Shown here: piece after piece, positions 12,801 through 24,800 of the stretch
Position numbering within the stretch: position 1 is the first letter of the stretch
Layout: the number at the start of each line of letters is the position of its first letter
Assembly (NCBI GenBank): GCA_030323885.1
Contig: CM059186.1
Coordinates: 174,165,047 to 174,229,046 of the forward strand
Source: Branchipolynoe longqiensis
Lineage: Eukaryota > Annelida > Polychaeta > Phyllodocida > Polynoidae
Length of the DNA: 64,000 nt
Reading direction: 5' to 3'
The notes under the pieces: generated by a model
The model's database searches: none
Seen by the model: only the letters and a program-made list of their open reading frames with translations
What the model was told of the DNA's origin: nothing
Translations under genes and position numbers: made by a program

Positions 12801-15800
12801 AGTCACAGACCATTTCAGATTATCTTGGTACTTAGCTAACCAGTTCTTGTCCCAATAAACGGCAACAACTTGTTTCAACTCGGCTGAAGATTGCGCCTAT
12901 GACCTCCTGCTAGGGAAGCGGATACTCTACTGATTCGGCCATTCCATCCAGCCAAATATCGATGTTGAATCACTAGCTATCGGATCAGAGACAAAAAAAA
13001 TCAGACAAAAAAATCAGGGAAATATTTTATGAATTTTGTGGACTTCTAAATATTTTATGAATTTTGTGGACTTCTAAAGTGAAGGGGGAAGCCGGAATGG
13101 TCACAAATTTTGACCATATCCAGGGGAAAAGATCGGGTAGATAAAAACATCTGGAATTTCAGATAAATCCGGAAGATTCTCATGTACGATTGAGGATCCG
13201 ACATCTGCTTACCTAGATAGTCATCAAATTCATCGTCTGTGACGTCAGATGCGTTGCTGTCGTGGTCAGCGGCGGTCTTCGTCTGTGTGACTGCTGCTTT
13301 GTGGTTGAAGTAACTAGAACAACACAAAACACTACAATTAACACCAACAACAAAATTCTAAACATTTTTATTCAGCAGAATAAGTCACTTTTCAGCGCTG
13401 AAAACGCCTGCCTTCCAAATATAAAATATGGCTGGTTGGTTGTTGGAGTTTTACGTCCTGGCAATATCTAAGGTCATATCAGGATGGGTATCGACTTATG
13501 ACAGCACTCATGGTGACTTTATAGTGCTGCCCCACTGGGAGACCAGGCCACCAGTACCATGACCTGATATCCCACTCAGTCACATTATCCTGACACCGAG
13601 CCAATCAGTCCTTGCCCTCTCCTAATAATGACGAGCGCCTGGCAAGGAAGCGACAAGTATCAATTTTGTAAGTCTTTGGTTTGACTTGACCGGGAATTGA
13701 ACTCCTGACCTTTTGCACGGGAGGTCAGCGCTCTACCCATTCGGCCACCGCGTCCGGACCCCAGTTATATTTGTTCATGTAACTTAACAATATTGTGTAG
13801 ACACGAACTGGAGCTAAGCACAAGACATGGAAACTGTGAATTTACAGGGATGAAAGTGGTCTTGGGGGCAAAAAATAGCGGAAATCTATTCATACGGTGA
13901 GGTTATCTGCAAACCGACGGCGAATTTCCGCGAAAACCCGGATATTCTCCCATAGGCTTAGCACTGTCAGGGAATTGTGGAAAATTCCCTGAAATTAGGT
14001 ACATATTGCTATATACTGATACTGCTGCAGCATTTGAACAACCTATTAACATATGCTGATAGTGCTGCGGCATAAACTATTAACGTATGCTGATAGTGCT
14101 GTGGGATTCCAGTACACTAATTATCGCGGAAATCCGCGAAATCGTGGAGATCTTTCATCTCTGAATGGATTGAAAAACACTCACATTATCCTGACACTGA
14201 GCTAACCAGTCCTTGTCTTACCCTATTAATACCGAGTGCCAGGCTAGGAAGCGACAAGTATACATTTTAAAGTCACTGGTTTGACTCGACCAGGAACCAA
14301 ACTCCCGATCTCCCGCACGCGAGGCCCGCGCTCTACCGAATCGGCCACCGCGTCCGGTGTGTCAAAAGAAGGTAAAATTTATGTCAAAAGACAGATAACA
14401 ACAGTCACAAGAGAGGTTCGACTCCAGCTGTTCTCAAATTTGTTCATGCTTTACATTTGTAAAGAGGTCTCATATGCTATTTACATTTTTGTGAAAACAA
14501 CGAATGCGCGTTGACTTAAATCTCACCGGAAGAAAAACTTCTCGTCGGCAGGTATGTTCTTCTCGCCCAGCTCCAGGTATTCGTCTGTGTTCACTGAGGC
14601 GAGACCCCGGCCACTCATCCGCCGCCTGGCTGTCACCACACCGGCACCTGAGCAAGACATCAGCCAGGGTTCATACAGCTATTCAGCAACCAAATTTAAG
14701 GCCTTTTTAGGACCTTTTCAGGTAAGAAATTCATTTTTTAAGGCCAAAAGATATGACATTATGATGATACATGGCAACTCTTTACGGTCTTACTTCACCA
14801 GGTTTCTGTATGCTATTTTTATAAAGCAAAAGAACCAACTAGGGAATTAACATCTTTATTATACTTAACAATTGTCCTAGATTAGTTAATAAGCCACACA
14901 CTTAGCTCCATAAACCATAAACCCATGAGGGTTTATTTTTAATTTCATTTTTTTTTTTAAACAACCCACAAATCAATTCAATTAGACACAAAAAAAGAAA
15001 TATAATGAAAAATGAATAATCTAACACAAGGTATATGATGGTGAGAATGATGTTGGTGATGATGATGATAATGACTACGAAGAAGACATATTTTAAAATA
15101 TATACTAAATGTTCATTCATAACTAATTAAAGTGAAACCTAGTGGTGCTATCGAAACAAGGCTCAGACTATACGATATTGGATTTGTAGTATTAGCGGCA
15201 CATCTTACTTGAATCCTTCTTTTTCGGGTTGCGGTAGACGAACCGGTCCAAGAACCTGATCAGAGTGAAGTCCTTGAGCGGGTCGCTCTTATAATGCACA
15301 CACTCGCCCTGAAAAAAACAACACGCACACAATCAGTACGCGACACAGGCCATTGGGTGATTGTGCTGAGCAGCACATGCAATAAGGTTTCACAATTAAT
15401 AGTTAATATACACGTTCCGGATTTTGCTGGTCCCTCAGGAAAGATTGAAGCTGTGGTCACAGCTTCAGCTTACATACTGGAAGAGGGGGTGGGAGGTGGA
15501 GGGGGAGGGGAAATAGAAATGGTGAATACACATACACATACACATAGTGGTATTTTATCCCATGTAAAACCATGTTAGGACAATTTTACCGCAATCTACA
15601 TTCGAAACAAATGTATGACAAGAGCCATGCCAAGTTTGGTTATTTGGATGCATGTGGTTATAGAGATGACAAGGGAGGTAGACCTAGAGTGAATGATGGA
15701 GGTGGGAGGGGCACCAACATGACCTTTCAATGTGTAAATTGAAGCTGTGACCTGGCATGCTGGGTCGCAACTTTAGTTCTTCCTGAGGAACCAGCAGAAC

Positions 15801-18800
15801 TCGGACTACCCGGCATGCTGGGTCGCAGCTTCAGTCCTTCCTGAGGGACCAGCAGAACTCGGACTACCCGGCATGCTGGGTCACAGCTTCAATCCTTCCT
15901 GAGGGACCAGCGGAACTCGGAGTACCCGGCGTGCTGGATCACAGCTTCAGTCCTTCCTGAGGGACCAGCGGAACTCGGACTACCCGGCATGCTGGGTCTC
16001 AGCTTCAGTCCTTCCTGATGGACCAGCGGAACTCAGAACATGTGTATCGATAGATGGCACTGATACGCAATTGGGGCCTTTCACTCTACTCTACTCTATT
16101 CCTGTCTACTAGTGATCGCTGCAGACACTAGGTTGGTTGTTGGAGGTTTACGTCCTGGCAACATTGGTGTTTCACGTGTAAACACATACGGTTATATCAT
16201 GCATGAGACGGGTAAGCATGAATACACATCAATATGAAATTGCTATGAACAGGCACACATCATCGTCGTCCTCGTCACCATCATCACACATCTTTCACAT
16301 TCATATATACATTTGTGCATATAATATAGCGTCTGTTTAGCCGGGGGAACAGCCAGCGCACCAAGTGGTGGGTTTGATCATTTTGATTACACAGTACAGG
16401 CTGAGTGAGCCGTCTTGGGATTATGGGGTCTTTGTATAAACATAGACACTAATAAAGTCTGTACTAGACTACTAAATGACTGAAACGTACAATACTCCAA
16501 GCATTGTTTATCCCATCATTACTAACAACCTACTTACTCAAACTACTTCATGTAGTCAAAAAACACACCAGAGGTATTAACCTTTTAAGCATACCCCTAT
16601 AAGCTAACCACACTCTATCTAACAGAATAAACAAACCATTCTACTGACACTCACTCCATCTCAAAATGTTAACTCCAACATGATAGTTTTGCAGTTCACA
16701 ACATAGTAGGCATACAAACCTATGAAGGGAAACTATGCACCTAACCACTCCATACTGTAAAGGTCTAATCAATACACATGTATGTATGTATCAAGTGTGT
16801 AGGAATACAACATATAACTGCTATTTTTGTATTTGAATTGTCAAACTATACCATATGTAAGTCTTTGAATGTTAGATATTGTTATTTCAGCTGATTTAGG
16901 CTAGCTGCTGGTGACGATATCAGACTACATGTGCATATATTGTAAATAACTGTATTGTCACATGGCTGGAAGACCAGTGCCACAGCGCTGACAAAAGACT
17001 TTATTCAATGAATAAACTATATTTACAAAAAAAACAACATCTAAGGTCATATCAGAACAGGTACCGACTTGTGACAGAGTGCACTCATGGCGACTTTATA
17101 TTGCTGCCTCACTGGGAAATCAGGCCACTGGCACCATGACCCAATACCCCACTCAATCACATTATCCTGACACTGAGCTAACCAGTCCTTTCCCTATCCT
17201 ATTAATGCAAAGCGCCAGGCTAGGAAGCGACAAGTATCAATTTTAATAAGTCGTTGGTTTGACTCGAGTGGGAACCGAACTTCCCATCTCCCGTACGTAA
17301 GGCCCGGAGCTCTACGGATTCAGCCACCGCGCCTGGTCAAAGTGAACTGACCTGCATGATGTTACGGGCCCACAGGGCGACTGTCGGGTGGAAGTGGTTA
17401 CCAAGACGCTGCAGCTCCCACGTACACTCCGACTCTGCATGGCAGTACTGCGGGTTGCGTCCCAGCGGGTCGTACTCTGTCCGTTCTTCTACATAAGACA
17501 CATGCACATACTTGACATAACATGTGTAATGACTACATGTGAACACAATGCACAGGAATGCACTTGACTTAACACAACACACAGGCACACACTTGAATTA
17601 ACATATGAAATGACTATATCATATATGCATACACAACCCACAGGACACATTTGACATAACATATGTAACAACTATATGTATACACAACACACAGGACACA
17701 CTTGACTTAACATATATGTTACAACCATATGTAATCACAACACACAGGCACACATTTGACTTAACATGTAACAACTATATGTATACAGAACCCACACGCA
17801 CACACTCGACTTGACATATGTAACAACTATATGTATACACAACACACAGGACACACTTGACTTGACATATGTAACAACTATATGTATACACAATGCACAG
17901 GACACACTTGAATTAACATATGAAATGACTATATCATATATGCATAGACAACACACAGGCACACACCCGACTTGACATATGTAACAACTTTATGTATACA
18001 CAACACACAGGACACACTTGACTTGACATATGTAATAACTATATGTATACACAACAGACAGGACACACTTATGTAACAACTATATGTATACACAACGCAC
18101 AGGCACACATTTGACTTAACATGTAACAACTATATGTATACACAACACACATGACACACTTGACTTGACATATGTCACAACTATATGTATACACAACACA
18201 CAGGACACACTTGACATGACATATGTCACAACTATATGTATACACAACACACAGGACACACTTGACTTAATATATGTAACAACTGACTTAATATATGTAA
18301 CAACTATATGTATACACAATGCACAGGCACAGACTCGACTTAATATATGTAACAACTATATGTATGCACAACAGACGGGCACACATTTGACTTAACATGT
18401 AACAACTATATGTATGCACAACACACAGGACACACTTGACTTGACATATGTGACAACTATATGTATACACAACACACAGGACACACTTGACTTAACATAT
18501 GTAACAACTATATGTATGCACAACACACAGGCACACATTTGACCTAAGATGTGCAACAAATGACTACACATACACAGCCACATATCTGACTTAATATATG
18601 ACTATATGTATGCACACCACAGAAGCACACATTTGAATTCAGATATCTCAAAGATAAGGAATAATTCATTAAACACTTATTGCCACACTGAAGGAATCCT
18701 AAGTCAATATAATGGACCCTGTCACTACTAATGATATCTAGCATTTTGACGTACAAACAAAGCTACCATAAACAAAATAAAGTAGGTCATAATGATCAAA

Positions 18801-21800
18801 GCTAATACATAGCAGACATTGCAACTTTAACACGGTACCGCTTTAATCTGGTTTGGGCGTTGACTATACAAACCAGTTTCTTACCTCTCTTGTTCTTCCT
18901 GTGCACCCATGAGGAGGTCGTTGGCCCGCCTTTCGGCTGCATGGCGACCTTGACCTCATTTGACCCCACAGTAGGGCCGTCTTCGTCGGGGGCGTCAACA
19001 AAGTGTTCTTCCTCGTCATCAGAGTCCTTTGGTGGAGATCATCCGCCAGATTAAAGTATAATCCCCTTAGCAACGGCTGCACTGTACATGTTACTAGTGA
19101 CATGGGCAGAGATGAAAGTGGTCTCCGGGAAAAAAAGCGGAAATGCGGATATTCTCCCATAGGTTTAGCATTGTCAGGGAATCGTGGAAAAATACCTGAA
19201 GTCAGGTTTCAACTAGCCTTGTTGTGCTTGCATTATCGCCCATATCTAACACTTTCTTGCTTAGGTTTTATGTTCTAACTACATCTAAGGTCATATAAGA
19301 AAGGGATTCGAACCACCCAACTGTTGTCATATACATGCCATCTTTTGGAATTTTATTTAACGTTAATTGGTGAATATAAGAAATCCTGGAAATCCGCGAG
19401 ACCGCCAAGGTCTTTCATCTCTGCATGGGTAATTCTCGGTGTCGCAAGGAGTCATTCAAACTACCATAAGCCCTAACAAACTGACACCACTAGCACCACC
19501 TAGCGCTATTCCAACATATCCAGGGATGAAAGTGTTCTGCGGCAAAGAACGCGGAAAACAAGCCGGGATTATTACAACCAAATTTAAGCCCTTTTAAGTG
19601 CCGTTTAAGGTAATAAATTTATTTTTTAAGACTGAAAAAATGACATTATAATGATTATATACATGGTCTTACTTCACCAGGTTTCTGCATGCTATTTTTA
19701 TAAGCAAAAAATGTATAGTACAGTAGCTATGATGATATGAACTAGAATATCATAAGCTAATGCCCAGAATTGACATCGCTATTCTGTCATTGGTCAATGT
19801 TTCACTGATGCAGCTGGTATCGAAAACAAATGAAATGGCAGCTGCTTTTGAATCAGACTTCAATCAATCTAAAAATTCAAGGGGTTTTCAGCACATTGTC
19901 ATGCCCTTTTCAGGGTATTTTCAAAATTAAGGCCTTTTCAAGAAGCACCTTAAAATTCAAGGCCTTTTCGAGATTGTGCGAACCATTGTTACACTTGATC
20001 TTTTTCCGTAGTGTTTACAATTGCCTCTTAATGGCTTTGAACAAAGAATGAAAGTAATGTTTAAAATAACTAACTTTCTCATAAGAAGGGACACCACAAT
20101 GTCCCCGGGTTGGAACCTACCTCCGCAGCCTTGGATATTCTCAACACATTCTTCTTCTGCTTCACAAGCTGGAAAGTAAAAGTTTAAAAAAAAGTAAAAA
20201 CAAGCGCATTGCAAATACTGCTTCATTAAACCGACTGCTTCATTAAACCGATGTAATGACCTACATGGCTGACTGGTGAATTTACTCCACCATTAATTTA
20301 AAAATTCACTTTGCACCTACAACCACACGCCACCTGATAACTGAACTTGGTGAAATTATTTCCATACATTTGTTGCTAACATAGATTGCAATGAAATAGC
20401 CACGGCAAATATTTTACACAATGTGATAAAATACCACGTCCTGTATCATGGTGTATGTGTATTCGCCCCCACTCCCAACCTTCCGCCATGTAAGCTGTAG
20501 CTGTGAGCCGGCGTGCTGAGTCCTTACTGAAGGATCAGCGGCAGTGCAAATAGTTGTATTATCATACAGAATAACCCTGCTGTAATTTTTATTGCGTCAG
20601 TCACAAAGCTATTCTTTTCACACCTACTCTTCAGCCTATATCTTTACACTTATACTGCAAATATGCCAAATGGAAATAATGCAAGTTGTGAAATGAGCCG
20701 GAATTGTTAGCAAAAATAATGGATCCTTTGTTAAGCTCCCCCCACCCACCACACGTTGTTGAACCTAAACGTTCAAATATATCCACAGGGTCCGTGTACG
20801 TGTGAAGATATGGAATTAAAGGTTATTTCAAGGCTTTTCAAGGTTGTTTTTGATGGGAATTCAAGACTATTTTGATTTCGAATTTATGGGAAAAAACCAA
20901 TGGCGATGGCGATTTCAGCCTAATTTAGATCAGTGGGGACAGTTTAAGGGAAGTCAAGGCTTCTCAAGACTAATTATGCAAAATAGGTTAAATTCAAGGT
21001 CTTGAAATGCGAAAAATGAAGTTCCAGACTTTTCAAGACATTCAAGGCCCCGTACGGACCCTGTATCCATGGCTAGAGGCCAGGGCTGAGACAGGAAGTA
21101 TTCAACTGTGTCATGTGCAAGTGCTTACTTCCGAGATGAGGATGAGGGACGCGCAGACGAAGGGCGCCCCCTGGTGGCAGCACACCTGCAGAAGCCGCTT
21201 TGTGAACGCCTGCAAAGTGTGACAATGATTTTTCCATAAGCAGGGATGAACGTGGTCTCTGACAAAAAACGCGGAAATCAAGCCGAGACTATGTCGCCAA
21301 CAACGAATTTCCTCGAAAACGTGGACCCCCCCCCCCCCCCTCCCCCAGGATTAGCAGTCAGGGAATTGCGGGGAAAATGCCCGAAGTCAGGCTTCAACTG
21401 TTCTTGTTGTGACCATATTATCACCAATACCTATACCCTTCTTTTTGGGGGCTTTATGTTCTAACATCTAAGGTCATAAGAACGGGAATCAATTGCTGTC
21501 ATATATATACTTTATTTAAGCCTGAAGTAACATTTATTAGATTATTTGTTTGTTGTTTTACATCCTAGCAACATCTAAGATCATATCAGGATGGGTACTG
21601 ACTTGTAACGGTGTGCACTCAATGCAACTTTATACTGCTGCCCCACTGGGAGACCAGGTCGCCAGCACCGGAACCGATATCCAAGTCAGATTATTCCGAT
21701 ACTGTGCTAACCAGTCCTTGTCATACCCTATTAATGCCAACCGCCAGGCTAGGTAGCTACAAGTATCAATTCTACGTCATTGGTTTGATTCGGCTGGGAT

Positions 21801-24800
21801 TCGAACTCCCAACCTTCCACACGGGAAGCCTGCGCTCTACCGATTCGGCGACCGCGCCAGGTGATATGAATATGATCTTAGATGTTGCTAGAACATAAAA
21901 TACCAACAACAAACAAACACCATGCCGCCTGTTTGAGACAATAGATGAGATCACTGTTCCGACTGCGCATGAGCTGAAAACGGCGTTGGCACCTAAGCAA
22001 ATGCATCTGGCCATTGAATTTGCTGATACGCACAGGGAAAAACTTCGATTAAATTCAAAATGAATAGAAATACATAACAATTTGGCATAAGGATGTATGC
22101 ATACATGCAATATAATGATCTGATGAATTTAGCTAAGACAAAACTAGCCATAGTTAAACATTTTGAGCTAAGAAACATACAATTCCACACAAAACAATCA
22201 GTCACTTTAAGGCTGATATCCACATCACCATTACTAATTCTTGTTCTAAATATTAAAATGCCAAATGTGTCAGCATACACTTGTTTCAGAGAAATATATA
22301 ACCAATATCTGATTAACCCTACTCATTTTCTAGTTCTACATGTCATTAACCATAGGATATAAATAAAAACATTAATAAAATAAGTAAAACTGACTGGCTA
22401 TGGGTCTAACACTAGTCTGAGTGCTCAGATTTGTCTAAATCTAAATGCACATGGCATAAGATGTGCTGATTATATCGATGTAAATGCAATACTGGATAAA
22501 ATATTAATATCTTAATTTCTTATATATATTTTTTTCGTTGATATTCTATGTTTCAAACAAGAGCTGAGATGAGCTGAAACTAGCACATTTCATAGCTGCA
22601 CCCAGTGTATTAGCATGTGCCATTTGCTTCTCGCAGGTTTGTTTTTCTTCTACGCATCCCACAATGAACCACGCCGCTGGAATGGTGATGTAGTCTATAT
22701 CGATATTTACACATGCATGGATGAAAGTGGTCTCCGGGAAAAAAAGCGGAAATGCTGATATTCTCCCATAGGCTTAGCATTGTCAGGTAATCCCTGAAAA
22801 TTCCCGAAAGTCGATTTCATACATATTGGTATACGCTGATAGTGCTGCACCATTTGAAGCATGTATTAGTAGTATATGCTGCTAGTGCTGCGCCGTTTGC
22901 ACCACATATCAGTATACGTTGATAGTGCTGTGGCATTAGAAGCACGTATTAGTAGTATACGCTGCTAGTGCTGCGGCGTTTGCCCCACATATCGGTATAC
23001 GCTGACCCTGCTGCGGCGGTTGAAGGCATTAGTAGTATATGCTGCTAGTGCTGCGGCGTTTGCACCACATATTAGTATACGCTGATGGTGCTGCGGCGTG
23101 AAATAACGTATTGGTTGGTTGTTTGTTGGAGTTTTACGTCCTGGCAACATCTAAGGTCATATCAGGAAGGTCGCGAGGTATTAGTATACACTTATATCTA
23201 CAGGCAAAATCCCGGAAATCCGCGAAATCGCGGAGATCTTTCATCCCTGCACATGTGCATTATTAGTTACAAAGTATGCCCTCCCCCCTCCAACCTCCCC
23301 CCCCCCGCCCACCTCCACACCGCTACTTAACGCCTACCTGAACGCGACGATCGGACGGGTCCTTCCTCATACTTTTAAACAGCAAGTTCAGGAACATGGT
23401 TTGTTTGGACGACAACTTGAGGGCGGGGTCTAACAACTTCCGGTATAGAGCGCTGTAGTAGCGTTCCGATGACCTGTCGCTGGAACCAACACATCAACTT
23501 TACTAATACACAGTATGCCACTCACAGGGTTCGGCAATGAGACGGAGAGGCTTTGGCAAGTAGTTTTGCCACTTGGGCAAATATAAAATTCAGTCACTTG
23601 CCCAATTGGGCATGTGGGAAAAATCGTTACTGTCCTACCCTGCTTTTCACACAGTTATCCAGAGTCAAACGATACATGAATTCGTGACCAAACCTCTCGT
23701 TAACACAACTTTTTTTTATAAGACTGATCTAATTAGAATTAGATTAGATAGAATTTAAAAGTCACTCGTGCAAAATATTAACAAAATATCAGATCATACA
23801 GCATTAATTTGTTGTTATTTTGCCATCTACTGGAAATGAATAATAATTTTGTTCAGAATCTTAGCATTTTGTCATCATTTATTACAATATTTCACGAGTG
23901 CTAAATTATATTTACATCAATAGTGTACTATCAGTTGACGTAACGGTCGAAACAAACATAAAGTTACATAGTCCGATGGTTTTCAGTTTCAGCAATATTA
24001 AACAAATATATTAGATTGATTATTATAATCTGCTTAACTTTTGTTTGGAGTAACTTTGTTTAGAAAATGTTAACTTTAGAGATATTTAAATAAAAACATG
24101 TAAAATTATTTTGATGCACATAAGGGAAGGCGTGCATAGTATGATTGCATCAGGGATTCTGGGTAGTATAATTGTTAACACACTAGCCCCGGGATGGCAA
24201 GAAGTGTGGGTTCGAAGCCTGCTCTAGTCGCGATATTTCCTATTTTCTTCACTCCCACGCCATTACCACATGAGTGAGCAGCAGCTATCTACATTCATCC
24301 CTCCAGTTCTGACATTTAAGAAGGCTGGAGATGAAACCTGGTGTCAACCAGACGTGGTGGCCGAATAAGTAGAGCGCAGGTTTCCTGTGCGGAAGGTCGC
24401 GAGTTAGAAACCAGGCTGAGTCAAACCAATGACTAACAAAATTGATACATGTCGCTATCTAGCCTGGTGCTCTTACTAGAATAGGCAAGTACTGGTTAGC
24501 TCAGTATCAAGATAATGTGACTGAGTGAGACATTTGGTCATGGTACCACCAGCCTGGTCTCTCAGTGGGGCAGCGTTATAAAAGTCGCCATGAGTGCGCA
24601 CTGTTGCAAGTCGGTGCCCGTTGTGATGGATGTTGGTTCGTTGGTTATTGGATTTTTATGTACTGGCAACATCTAAGGTCACATCAGGATGGGTACCTAC
24701 TTGTGACAGTGAGCACTCATGGCAGTTTTATAGTGCTGCCCCACTGGGGAATCAGGATGCCAGCACCATGACCCAATATCCCACTCAGTCACATTATCCT

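Noticed and set aside
17493..18640. Repetitive Cys-rich proteins on the minus strand (VLCIHIVVTYVKS repeats)
   Set aside because: The frames are open only because the minisatellite period (51) is a multiple of three; the mirrored strand is also open and no start context or homology exists.
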